This document shows, in pieces, positions 34,174 through 42,617 of a DNA stretch of 64,000 nt; the stretch's first letter is position 1; every line of letters begins with the position of its first letter. The stretch covers positions 8,928,001 through 8,992,000 of the forward strand of contig NC_018681.1 in assembly GCF_000250675.2 (NCBI RefSeq). Direction: 5' to 3'. The stretch comes from Nocardia brasiliensis ATCC 700358. GTDB taxonomy: Bacteria > Actinomycetota > Actinomycetes > Mycobacteriales > Mycobacteriaceae. The translations under genes were made by a program, and so were the position numbers. The notes under the pieces are model-generated. The model had not been told where the DNA came from. It made no database searches and was given only the letters and a program-made list of their open reading frames with translations.

Positions 34174-36576
34174 ATGAACGACTCCGACGATCCTTCCCTC
34201 GACGCGGACGAAAGCGCCGCCGCTCCGGGCGGTTCGACCGCTTCGTCCGATATGACGGTGTACTCGAACCGCACGCCGAAACCGGTTGCCCCCGCGGCGA
34301 ACCCGGCCGCCGAGCCGCCGCACACCGAATTGGCCAGGGCCGAGAGCCGTCCGGCCAAGTCCGCCGCGGCCGCGGAAACCGTGGTCGGCGTGGAACGGCC
34401 CAATTCAGAGCCGGGTTCGGCCGCGACCATGCGCACCTCCGGCCGCAGCTTCCGGACCGCGCGCTCGCGGCCGACGGTGCGCAGGCTCGGCGGCGGGCTG
34501 GTGCCCATCCAATCGGTCACCCCCGCTGACCCGCGGGCCGCGGTGCTCACCGACCCGGTGGTGTCGGAGGGCAGGCGGTTCTGCTGGCGCTGTGGCAGCC
34601 CCGTCGGCCGGGCCAGTGCGACCCGCCCCGCGGTCACCGCCGGAACCTGCGAAACCTGTTCCGCTCCTTATGATTTCCGGCCGTCGCTGCACGAGGGCGA
34701 CATGGTGTCCGGCCAGTACGAGGTGCAGGGCTGTATCGCGCACGGCGGGCTCGGCTGGATCTACCTGGCGATCGACCGCAACGTCAGCGATCGCTGGGTG
34801 GTGCTCAAGGGCCTGCTGCACGCCGGCGACGCGGAAGCGCAGGCCGTGGCCGTCGCCGAACGCCAATTCCTCGCCGAGGTGGCCCATCCCAGCATCGTGA
34901 AGATCCACAACTTCGTCGAGCACACCGACGACGACGGCGCGCCGATCGGCTACATCGTGATGGAGTACGTCGGCGGGCGCTCCCTGCGCGACATTCTCAA
35001 CTCCTATGCGCGGCCGCATCGGATGCCGGTCGCCGAGGCGATCGCGTACCTGCTCGAAATCCTGCCCGCGCTGGACTATCTGCACAACATCGGGCTGACC
35101 TACAACGACCTCAAACCGGACAACATCATGGTGACCGAGGACCAGGTCAAGCTGATCGACCTCGGTGCCGTCGCCACGATCGAGTCGTACGGAAACCTGT
35201 ACGGCACCAGGGGATTCCAGGCACCCGAGATCGCCAAGACCGGGCCCACCGTCGCCTCGGACATCTATACCGTCGGGCGCACCCTGGCCGTGCTGACCCT
35301 GGAGATGCCGATGGAGCAGGGGCGCTACCTCGACGGCATCCCCGACCCCGCCGACCATCCCCTGCTCGAGCGCTACGAGTTCTTCCACCGCCTGCTGCTC
35401 TGCGCCACCGATCCCGATCCCGAGCGCCGCTTCCCGTCCGCCCGCGCGATGTCGGCACAGCTGTCCGGGGTGCTGCGGGAAATTCTGGCGCTGGACACCG
35501 ATACCGAGCATCCGCAGCTGTCGACGGTGTTCGGCCCGCAGCGCGGCAGTTTCGGCACCGAGGAAGTGATCAGCCAGACCGACGCCTACGCCGACGGCCA
35601 GGGTCGCAGCAAACAGCTCGAGGCGCGCGAAGTCGTTGCGGCACTGCCCACTCCGCTGCTCGATTCGGCCGACCCGTCGGCACCGCTGCTCGCCTCGACG
35701 GTGCATCCCGAGCCGGAACAGTCGCTCGAAGCGTTGCGCACCGCCCGCGCCCGCGCCGAGTCCGATCCCGGCAATGTCCCGGAGACTTTGGATCTGGAGC
35801 TGACGCTGGCCGAGGCCCGGGTGCGGCTGGACCTCGGCGAGTCGGCGGCCGTGCTGCCCCTGCTCGCCCGATTACCCGAGAACGATTGGCGGGTCGACTG
35901 GTATCGCGGTCTGGCGCAACTACTCGACCTGGCCTATGAGCCGGCGTTTGCCAGCTTCGACGAGGTGCTGCGGGTGCTGCCCGGCGAGATCGGGCCCAAA
36001 CTGGCCCTGGCTGCTACCGCGGAATTGATACTGCAGCAGTGGGATTCGCCGGATCCCGAGCAATGGCGACGCTACGCCGAGAAGTTCTACGACACCGTGT
36101 GGCGCACCGACCGCGCGGTGGTGAGCGCCGCCTTCGGGCTGGCCAGGCAGCTGGCCGCGGCCGACCGGGTGACCGAGGCCGTGCACGCGCTCGACGAAGT
36201 GCCCGCCGCCTCACGGCATTTCACCACCGCACGGATGACCGCGGTGCTGTTGCTGCTCACCGCCGCCCCGGTGGCCGAGCTGGACGAGGCCACCCTGCAC
36301 ATCTCGGCGTCGCGAGTGTCGAGCCTGCCCGCCGGCGAGGGTCGCGCAGTTCAGATGCGCGTGCTCGTGCTCGGTGCGGCACTGGCCTGGCTGCAGGCGG
36401 GCAACACGCCGAAACGAGCGGACGCCACGCTCTTCGGCGCTCCGTTCACCGAGCGCGACCTGCGGATGGGCACCGAGGCAGGCCTGCGCGCCCTCGCCCG
36501 CAGCGCACCGGGCCGCAACCACCGCTACGCACTCGTCGACCTGGCGAACTCGATCCGCGCCAAAACCTGGGTGTGA
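34174..36576 (+). CDS. pknG: Serine/threonine protein kinase PknG
   Basis: An 800-residue kinase, longer than the 750-residue mycobacterial protein. The disordered N-terminus is about 130 residues. A rubredoxin-like metal site follows (C137, C140, C159, C162), then the kinase domain (Lys212, catalytic loop YNDLKPDN at 310-317 lacking the usual Arg, DLG at 329-331) and a C-terminal TPR region from about 500. It senses amino-acid supply through GlnH-GlnX and controls 2-oxoglutarate use through GarA in relatives. Third gene of its operon. Confidence 0.95.
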   Translation: MNDSDDPSLDADESAAAPGGSTASSDMTVYSNRTPKPVAPAANPAAEPPHTELARAESRPAKSAAAAETVVGVERPNSEPGSAATMRTSGRSFRTARSRPTVRRLGGGLVPIQSVTPADPRAAVLTDPVVSEGRRFCWRCGSPVGRASATRPAVTAGTCETCSAPYDFRPSLHEGDMVSGQYEVQGCIAHGGLGWIYLAIDRNVSDRWVVLKGLLHAGDAEAQAVAVAERQFLAEVAHPSIVKIHNFVEHTDDDGAPIGYIVMEYVGGRSLRDILNSYARPHRMPVAEAIAYLLEILPALDYLHNIGLTYNDLKPDNIMVTEDQVKLIDLGAVATIESYGNLYGTRGFQAPEIAKTGPTVASDIYTVGRTLAVLTLEMPMEQGRYLDGIPDPADHPLLERYEFFHRLLLCATDPDPERRFPSARAMSAQLSGVLREILALDTDTEHPQLSTVFGPQRGSFGTEEVISQTDAYADGQGRSKQLEAREVVAALPTPLLDSADPSAPLLASTVHPEPEQSLEALRTARARAESDPGNVPETLDLELTLAEARVRLDLGESAAVLPLLARLPENDWRVDWYRGLAQLLDLAYEPAFASFDEVLRVLPGEIGPKLALAATAELILQQWDSPDPEQWRRYAEKFYDTVWRTDRAVVSAAFGLARQLAAADRVTEAVHALDEVPAASRHFTTARMTAVLLLLTAAPVAELDEATLHISASRVSSLPAGEGRAVQMRVLVLGAALAWLQAGNTPKRADATLFGAPFTERDLRMGTEAGLRALARSAPGRNHRYALVDLANSIRAKTWV

Positions 36577-36781
36577 GCCGCACTCTCACGAAAAACTCAC
36601 ACTGTGTCCGGCAGAGTCAGCCGCGGATCAGGTTCATCCGGCCTGCCGGGCGCCGATCCGCCGCAACCCTCCCGGGACCCGATGCCCTCGCGGACCCGAC
36701 ACACGGCACCGGACTGCCCTCCGGCCCGTGTCGCGGCGGACGATGCGTCCGGTGGGCCGGCTGCGCCGAGCGGCGGATCCG

Positions 36782-36810
36782 GCCCGGTCGGTCTTCCCTC
36801 CCGACCGGGC
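36782..36810. terminator. Hairpin terminator between pknG and ackA
   Basis: A perfect 10-bp stem (GCCCGGTCGG, 36782-36791; CCGACCGGGC, 36801-36810) with a 9-nt pyrimidine-rich loop in the 296-bp convergent gap. I see nothing else in that gap. Confidence 0.65.
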
Positions 36811-36872
36811 GCTCGCCGCGGCATATCGGCTGCCACGCGAGCCGAAAACAGGACACCGGCAAGTCAATTCGG

Positions 36873-38090
36873 CTAGCGCGGCGCTTCTGCCTCGGCGACG
36901 CCGTGCGCCGCGCGGGCGATCGCCAACTCTTCGTTCGTCGGCACGACCAGTACCGCCACCTCGGCATCCGGCGGTGAGATACGCCGCGCCGTACGGTCTT
37001 TCGCGGTATTCGCGGCCGTATCGACCTCGATGCCGAAGCGGGACAGGCCCGCCAGCGCGTCCGCGCGCACCTGCGGGCTGTTCTCGCCGACGCCCGCGGT
37101 GAAGGTGATCGCGTCGACGCCGCCCAGATCGACCAGGTAGGCGCCGAGGTAACGGCGCAGCCGGTGAATGTAGACGTCGTAGGCGAGGCGCGCGGCGCTG
37201 TCCCCGCTGTCGATGAGGCGTTGCAATTCGCGGAAGTCGTTGACCCCCGACAGACCCTTGATGCCGGAATCCCGGTTGAGCAGGGTGTCGATCTGATCGA
37301 TATCCATTTCCGCCGAACGCACCAGGTGCGCGACGATGCCGGGATCGAGGTCACCGGACCTGGTCCCCATCACCAGGCCCTCCAGCGGGGTCAGACCCAT
37401 CGTGGTGTCGACCGGACGGCCGCCACGGATCGCCGAGGCCGATGCGCCGTTGCCCAGATGGAACACGATCTGGTTCAGCTCCGCCGAATCGCGGCCGAGC
37501 AGCTCGGCGACCTGCCCGGACACGTACTCGTGCGAGGTGCCATGGAACCCGTACTTGCGGATACCATGCGCGGCAGCGACTTTCGCGTCGATCGCGTAGG
37601 TCTTGGCGGCGTCGGGCAGGCCGTGGAAGAACGCGGTGTCGAACACCGCGACCTGCGGCACACCGGGCAGCAGCGTGCGCGCGCTCTCGATACCGGCCAC
37701 GTTCGCCGGATTGTGCAGCGGGGCAAGCGAAGACAGCTTCGAGATCGCCGCTACCACCTTGTCATCGATCAATGTCGGCCGATAGAACACCTCACCGCCG
37801 TGCACCACCCGGTGCCCGACCGCCCGCACGCCCGCCTCGGCCAGGTCGTGTCCGGTATCGGCGAACATCTCGAAGACCAGGCGCAATCCGGCGGTGTGAT
37901 CAGCGATCGGACCGCGGTGCTCGGTGGTCTCGCCGTCGGCGTGATGCTCGATCCCGCCGTTCTCCTCGCCGATCCGCTCGACCATGCCGGACGCGGTCAC
38001 CGCGCTCGACTCCGGGTCCAGGAGTTGATATTTGATGGACGACGAGCCGGAATTGATCACCAGCACCAGGTCGTCGGCAGGTGTACTCAT
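36873..38090 (-). CDS. ackA: Acetate kinase
   Basis: A 405-residue ASKHA kinase with LVINSGSSSIKYQL at the N-terminus, GHRVVHGG, FHGTSHEYVS and FTAGVGENSPQVR. It interconverts acetyl phosphate and acetate with ATP. The ATG at 38088-38090 is directly preceded by AGGAGG. It is 102 bp downstream of pta on the same strand, forming the usual pta-ackA pair (Rv0408-Rv0409). Confidence 0.97.
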   Translation of the reverse strand: MSTPADDLVLVINSGSSSIKYQLLDPESSAVTASGMVERIGEENGGIEHHADGETTEHRGPIADHTAGLRLVFEMFADTGHDLAEAGVRAVGHRVVHGGEVFYRPTLIDDKVVAAISKLSSLAPLHNPANVAGIESARTLLPGVPQVAVFDTAFFHGLPDAAKTYAIDAKVAAAHGIRKYGFHGTSHEYVSGQVAELLGRDSAELNQIVFHLGNGASASAIRGGRPVDTTMGLTPLEGLVMGTRSGDLDPGIVAHLVRSAEMDIDQIDTLLNRDSGIKGLSGVNDFRELQRLIDSGDSAARLAYDVYIHRLRRYLGAYLVDLGGVDAITFTAGVGENSPQVRADALAGLSRFGIEVDTAANTAKDRTARRISPPDAEVAVLVVPTNEELAIARAAHGVAEAEAPR

Positions 38091-38192
38091 CGGTCCTCCT
38101 ATGTTCCGCGGGTGCTCCGCACTCCCTCGGCAACCACCGCCGCCGCACGCCTGTTCCATAGCGGGCACCGGCTGTGGCCGACGAGACACATC

Positions 38193-40265
38193 TCAGTCCC
38201 CTTGCGCCTGGATCGCGGTGATCGCCACCGTGTTGACGATGTCGGCGACCAGTGCGCCGCGGGACAGGTCGTTGACCGGCTTGCGCAGGCCCTGCAGTAC
38301 CGGGCCGATCGCGATGGCGCCCGCGCTGCGCTGCACCGCCTTATAGGTGTTGTTACCGGTATTGAGGTCGGGAAACACGAACACCGTTGCGCGCCCGGCC
38401 ACCTCGGAGTCCGGCAGTTTGGTGGTGGCGACCGTCGGCTCGATCGCGGCGTCGTACTGGATCGGCCCCTCCACCGGCAACTGCGGCGCGCGCTCGCGGA
38501 CCAGTTTGGTGGCCACCCGCACCTTGTCCACGTCGGCGCCGCTGCCGGACTCACCGGTCGAATAGGACAGCATCGCGATCCGCGGGTCGATGCCGAACCG
38601 GGCCGCCGTGCCCGCCGAGGAGATCGCGATATCGGCCAGCTGCTCCGAGGACGGGTCCGGTACCACCGCGCAGTCGCCGTAGGCGAGGACCCGATCGGCC
38701 AGGCACATCAGGAACACGCTCGACACCGTGGACACCCCGGGCACGGTCTTGATGATCTCGAACGAGGGCCGGATGGTGTGCGCCGTGGTGTGCGCGGCGC
38801 CGGAGACCATGCCGTCGGCGATCCCCTTGTAAACCATCATGGTGCCGAAATACGAGATGTCGGACATGGTTTCGCGCGCCCGCTCGACCGTCATGCCCTT
38901 GTGCTTGCGCAATTCGGTGTATTCCTTGGCGAACTCGTCCAGGTGCCCGGAGGTACGCGGATCGAGCACCTGCGCGGCCGAGATGTCCACGCCCAGTTCC
39001 GCGGCGCGCGCCCGGACCGACTGCTCGTCACCGAGAATGACCAGATCGGCGATCTTGCGCTGCAGCACCCGGCCCGCCGCACGCAGAATGCGGTCGTCGT
39101 CGCCCTCGGGCAGCACGATCCGCTTGCGGTCGCCGCGGGCTCGCTCGATGAGCTGGTATTCGAACATCTGCGGGGTCACCACGTTGGTGATCGGAACCTC
39201 GATGCGCCGCAACAACTCCGCGGCGTCGACATGCTCCTCCATCAGCGCGAGCGCGGTGTCCACCTTGCGCGGACTGCCCGCCGACATCCGGCCGCGGGTG
39301 CGGTAGGCCGCGCTGGCGGTGTCGTAGGTGCCGAGTTCGGTGGTGAGGATCGGCAGCTTCGGCTTCAGGCCGGTCATCAGCCGGGCCACCGCGGGATGAG
39401 GCAGCATGCCGCCGTTCATGATGATGCCCGACAGGGACGGAAAGCCTTCCGCCTCATGCGCGTTCACGACACTGAGCAGCACGTCGGAGCGATCGCCGGG
39501 CGCGATCACCACCACACCGTCGGTGAGCCGCTCCAGGATGTGTTCGGCGGTCATGCCGCCGACCATGATCTTCAACGCCTCTCGCTGCAGCAATTCCTGG
39601 TCGCCGCTGTACATTTCGCCGTCGATGGCGCTACACAGCTCGGCCATCGTCGGCGAGATCAGCAGCGGCACCTCGGGCAGCGTCCACGAGGGCACCGCGA
39701 AACCGCCCAGCGCGGAACGCACTTCATCGAGTTGCTCCGGATCGCAGCGATTGGCCACGATCGCGACCAGTTGCGCGTGCTCCAGGGCCAGCTCGTTGGC
39801 GCACAGCTCGGCCAGATGCTTCACCTCGGCGGGTGTGCGGCCCGAGCCGCGCACCACCAGCAGCATGCCCGCGCCGAGGTTCACCGCGATCCGCGCGTTG
39901 AAGCGCAGCTCGCTGGGACTGGCCACGTCGGTGTAGTCGCTGCCGACCACCACCACCGCGTCGCAGACCTTCGCCACCTCGTGGAAGCGCATCACGATCT
40001 CGCTGATCGCGGCGTCCGGGTCGGCGTGCACCTGCTCGTAGGTGACACCGATCGCCTGCGCGTAGTCGATATCGGCGGTGCTGTGCTCGAGCAGCAGCTC
40101 CAGGATGTAGTCCGGTTCGGTGGTCGACCGCGTGATCGGCCGGAACACCCCGACCCGCGCGGTGGTCGCGCACAGCATCTGCAACACCCCGAGGGCCACC
40201 GTCGACTTCCCGGTGTCCCCCTCCGGCGAGGCGATGTACACGGTGGATGGAGCGTGATCGGCCAT
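38193..40265 (-). CDS. pta: Phosphate acetyltransferase
   Basis: A 690-residue long-form Pta. The N-terminal P-loop domain carries SPEGDTGKSTVALGV, the middle DRTGG-type domain includes VIAPGDRSDVLLS, and the C-terminal phosphotransacetylase domain (from about residue 370) includes RIVLPEGDDDRILRA and the SYSTGESGSGADVDKV active-site region. It makes acetyl phosphate from acetyl-CoA. It starts at ATG 40263-40265. Confidence 0.97.
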   Translation of the reverse strand: MADHAPSTVYIASPEGDTGKSTVALGVLQMLCATTARVGVFRPITRSTTEPDYILELLLEHSTADIDYAQAIGVTYEQVHADPDAAISEIVMRFHEVAKVCDAVVVVGSDYTDVASPSELRFNARIAVNLGAGMLLVVRGSGRTPAEVKHLAELCANELALEHAQLVAIVANRCDPEQLDEVRSALGGFAVPSWTLPEVPLLISPTMAELCSAIDGEMYSGDQELLQREALKIMVGGMTAEHILERLTDGVVVIAPGDRSDVLLSVVNAHEAEGFPSLSGIIMNGGMLPHPAVARLMTGLKPKLPILTTELGTYDTASAAYRTRGRMSAGSPRKVDTALALMEEHVDAAELLRRIEVPITNVVTPQMFEYQLIERARGDRKRIVLPEGDDDRILRAAGRVLQRKIADLVILGDEQSVRARAAELGVDISAAQVLDPRTSGHLDEFAKEYTELRKHKGMTVERARETMSDISYFGTMMVYKGIADGMVSGAAHTTAHTIRPSFEIIKTVPGVSTVSSVFLMCLADRVLAYGDCAVVPDPSSEQLADIAISSAGTAARFGIDPRIAMLSYSTGESGSGADVDKVRVATKLVRERAPQLPVEGPIQYDAAIEPTVATTKLPDSEVAGRATVFVFPDLNTGNNTYKAVQRSAGAIAIGPVLQGLRKPVNDLSRGALVADIVNTVAITAIQAQGD

Positions 40266-40916
40266 GCCCAGAGCTTAGTGAACCCGCCGCTATCTCTGCT
40301 GCGTCGCGAGACCGTCATCACGAACTGGACCGAATCGGACAACCCGGCGACCAGCCCGGCCCTCGCGCGGCGGCCGAACGGGAAGCGGCGCCTGCCCCGC
40401 ACCGCACGGGCCGCTCGCGCAAGCAACGTCTCGCGCATGGCACGGCGAGTGGCCGCGATGGTCCGCGCCTGGCGCGGTAAGCGGCCCGCTGCTCGGCAAC
40501 ACCTCGTGCACGGCCCTGACGCATGACGGCACCTAACTCACACCGGCCACCACTCACGCCTGGCGTGGCAAGGAGCCGCTACCTGGCGCCACCTCGCGCA
40601 TGACACAGCAAAGGACGCCGCCCCCAGCACAACCCTGGCGCGGTAAGTGGCCACTATTCGCCGACGCCTCCGGCATGGCCCACGGATGTCCACGGCCTCC
40701 GGTGACCGCCAACGCACGGCACAGCAAGTGGGCCGCGGCCGACTCACCTCGCAGCGGTCCGCGCGTGGCGCAGTAAGCCCGCTGCTCGGCAACATCGCGT
40801 GCAAGGCCCAGCGGATGACCGTCTCACATTGCGCAGCGAGCGGCAGCAGACAACGCACGTCCGGTGACGGCTCACGCAGGGCGCGACGGATGGGGGCGGA
40901 CCGATATAGTCCGGGC
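40266..40916. other. 651-bp intergenic region with degenerate repeats, no convincing gene
   Basis: Short frames exist on both strands, but their translations are Arg-rich, biased and unlike proteins. The region contains the pta promoter at its left end, the imperfect repeats listed at 40461, and at its right end TATAGT (40905-40910), a good -10 hexamer 6 bp before the next ATG. Confidence 0.6.
40461..40830. repeat. Degenerate interspersed repeat, about four copies
   Basis: The block GTCCGCGCCTGGCGCGGTAA at 40461 continues AGCGGCCCGCTGCTCGGCAA and CACCTCGTGCACGGCCC. It recurs near 40757 with few changes (cores TGGCGCGGTAAG and TGGCGCAGTAAG, then CCCGCTGCTCGGCAACA). Weaker versions with the TGGCG..G.AAG core lie at 40561 and 40636. 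Copy spacing is irregular (91, 75, 130 bp), as in a decayed repeat array. Confidence 0.5.
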
Positions 40917-41426
40917 ATGGTTGAGCAGTTCCCGCATCGGGAGTGGGGTTCGCGGGACAGCGGACTGTCCCGGGTAGCAAGCAAATTCGCCGCGACCAAA
41001 CCGGGTTCCTGGTGCGTCCGCAAGCTCACTCCGCTGGACCGCGCGATACTCGAACGCACCGACGCCAAGTACACCGTGCTCGGCCCGATCGGTGCACCGG
41101 TGATCCTGCTGACCACCATCGGCCGCAAGTCCGGCGCGCCACGCACTCAGCCGCTGCTCTACGTGCACGACGGCGACGTGCTCTATGTGATCGGCAGCAA
41201 CTTCGGCCAGCAGCACCACCCCGCCTGGACCGCGAACCTGCTGGCCACCCCCACCGCGACGGTCGCCATCGCCGGCGAACGCATCCCTGTCACCGCAACC
41301 CCCGTCGTCGACCCCGCCGAGAAGGACGCCATCTTCCGCCGCTTCGTCGACGTAGCCGCCGCCTACGCCGCCTACCGCGACCGCACCACCCGCGACCTCC
41401 GCATTTTCGCCCTCCGCCGGGCGTAG
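40917..41426 (+). CDS. Deazaflavin (F420)-dependent nitroreductase family protein
   Basis: A 169-residue protein of the DDN split-beta-barrel family. The conserved core is VILLTTIGRKSGAPRTQPLL, then DVLYVIGSNFGQQHHPAW and NLLATPTATVAI. Members reduce quinones, nitro compounds or other substrates with F420H2. The F420-reducing enzyme Fgd1 is encoded about 1.2 kb away, a fitting supply. The ATG at 40917 lies 6 bp after TATAGT, so the mRNA is probably leaderless. The gene ends at a hairpin it shares with the convergent DUF559 gene. Confidence 0.87.
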   Translation: MVEQFPHREWGSRDSGLSRVASKFAATKPGSWCVRKLTPLDRAILERTDAKYTVLGPIGAPVILLTTIGRKSGAPRTQPLLYVHDGDVLYVIGSNFGQQHHPAWTANLLATPTATVAIAGERIPVTATPVVDPAEKDAIFRRFVDVAAAYAAYRDRTTRDLRIFALRRA

Positions 41427-41427
41427 A

Positions 41428-41491
41428 CCACAGAGTTTCCGGTCACCGCACAGCAGATACAACGGCTGTGCGGCATGGAGAAACTCTGTGG
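41428..41491. repeat. Palindromic element, copy 1 (shared convergent terminator)
   Basis: Outer arms CCACAGAGTTTC (41428-41439) and GAAACTCTGTGG (41480-41491) pair perfectly. Inner arms CCGCACAGC (41446-41454) and GCTGTGCGG (41465-41473) also pair. The element fills the whole gap between two convergent stop codons. Its centre is nearly identical to the reverse complement of the element at 42543-42604. Confidence 0.7.
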
Positions 41492-42457
41492 CTACACCAC
41501 GTCCGCCGGAACCCAGCTCCCGCTTCGCGGTATCCGGCGGGCGATCTCGGCGGCGCGGGCCAGCCGGGCCAGCCATGGTCGTGGGTTGTCGAGCTCACCC
41601 CAGGTCCAGCGAACGACTAGCCAGCCGAGCGCGCGCAACGCGTCTTCGCGAGCCTTTTCCGCGATCACCACCTCCGCTGGCGGGCGATGACCGGCCAGGT
41701 CGGCACGGTACTTCACCAGGCCGTCGAATTCGCCGATGACACCGAACTCGGGGAACAAGAAATCCACCCGCGCGACGGCTACGTCGTCGCGAGTGATGTG
41801 CGCTTGCAGCTCGGGTTCCGGATAACGGGCCGCACGCAGCGCGACTCGACTGCGCGATTCGCCGACGCTTTCGGAACGGCCGTCGAGGAATGCCACCACC
41901 CGCCGCGCTGCCGGATTCCCCTGCCGTCCCGCGACGCGCGCGATCTGCGCGCGGAGTTCGTCGCAGGTTGTCTTCCCGGAGTGGAGTGCCCCGTCGCCGA
42001 CGACAACGGCCTGCTCGAACGGAATGGTGCGGGCAAGATCGATGACCGTGCGGGCAACGCTGGTAACCCGCAAGGCACCGACCTGGACGATCTCGTCCGG
42101 TTCGATCTGCATCGAATGCAGTGCGACCTGCCTGGTCACCCGACCGCCGTTCGAACGGGCCCGGATGAGGTGCGCACGCGTCAATGGTATTGCCCAGCAG
42201 GGCAATCCGTGCGCAAGCGCCGCCGAGACGTGGCTGACAATCGCTTCGTCGCTCGATACCGCGGCAACTGCCTGCGTCAGCAATAGGTGCCGGTGCTCGG
42301 CAGAAGGAGCGAGCGTTGACGCGGACGCGGTATACGAACCGCGCCGAACTCGCTGCCAGCCGATGCCGTGCAACTCCCGATCGGTGAACCCGGCGGCGAG
42401 TGCGTCCCGGCGGGCCAGAGGCAAGGGCAGATCCATACCGCGATGATCGGCCCCCAT
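41492..42457 (-). CDS. DUF559/AbiEi-like protein (winged helix plus endonuclease-like domain)
   Basis: About 321 residues. The N-terminus (LPLPLARRDALAAGFTDREL and RRGSYTA) resembles the winged-helix start of AbiEi antitoxin-like proteins. The C-terminal VDFLFPEFGVIGEFDGLVKY followed by EKAREDALRALGW is the DUF559/Vsr-like nuclease pattern. Solitary genes of this type are common in actinobacteria and their role is unknown. No AbiEii toxin partner is adjacent. I chose the ATG at 42455-42457, which has GGAG 4 bp upstream; ATG 42436 is an alternative. It is bracketed by two related palindromes and interrupts the pta-fgd1 order known in mycobacteria. Confidence 0.72.
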   Translation of the reverse strand: MGADHRGMDLPLPLARRDALAAGFTDRELHGIGWQRVRRGSYTASASTLAPSAEHRHLLLTQAVAAVSSDEAIVSHVSAALAHGLPCWAIPLTRAHLIRARSNGGRVTRQVALHSMQIEPDEIVQVGALRVTSVARTVIDLARTIPFEQAVVVGDGALHSGKTTCDELRAQIARVAGRQGNPAARRVVAFLDGRSESVGESRSRVALRAARYPEPELQAHITRDDVAVARVDFLFPEFGVIGEFDGLVKYRADLAGHRPPAEVVIAEKAREDALRALGWLVVRWTWGELDNPRPWLARLARAAEIARRIPRSGSWVPADVV

Positions 42458-42542
42458 GTGCTCCGCGCACCACCGCCGAACCCCGAAATGTGCACAACTC
42501 GCGCCTGTGGATAACCACGTCACGAGCGGATCTCGCAGAGTC

Positions 42543-42604
42543 CACAGATGATCCACGCGCCGCACAGCAGCTGTATCTGCTGTGCGGCGCGTGGAAAGTC
42601 TGTG
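42543..42604. repeat. Palindromic element, copy 2
   Basis: Perfect 18-bp arms (CCACGCGCCGCACAGCAG, 42553-42570; complement at 42577-42594) enclose a 6-nt loop CTGTAT. Outer CACAGA (42543-42548) and TCTGTG (42599-42604) pair across 4-bp bulges. It lies 13 bp beyond the fgd1 stop, so it can serve as the fgd1 terminator. Read in reverse complement, its core CCGCACAGCAGATACA matches copy 1. Confidence 0.75.
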
Positions 42605-42617
42605 CGGGCAGGACCAG

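Noticed and set aside
36577..36872. Gene in the pknG-ackA gap
   Set aside because: Only biased overlapping frames without start signals or conserved motifs; a terminator hairpin explains the one clear structure.
37164..40526. Very long plus-strand frame of 1120 codons opposite ackA and pta
   Set aside because: Both ackA and pta on the minus strand are complete and well conserved; this frame is a codon-bias shadow rich in His/Arg/Gly.
41492..42457. Complete toxin-antitoxin pair
   Set aside because: Only the AbiEi-like/DUF559 protein is encoded; no AbiEii-type nucleotidyltransferase is adjacent on either side.
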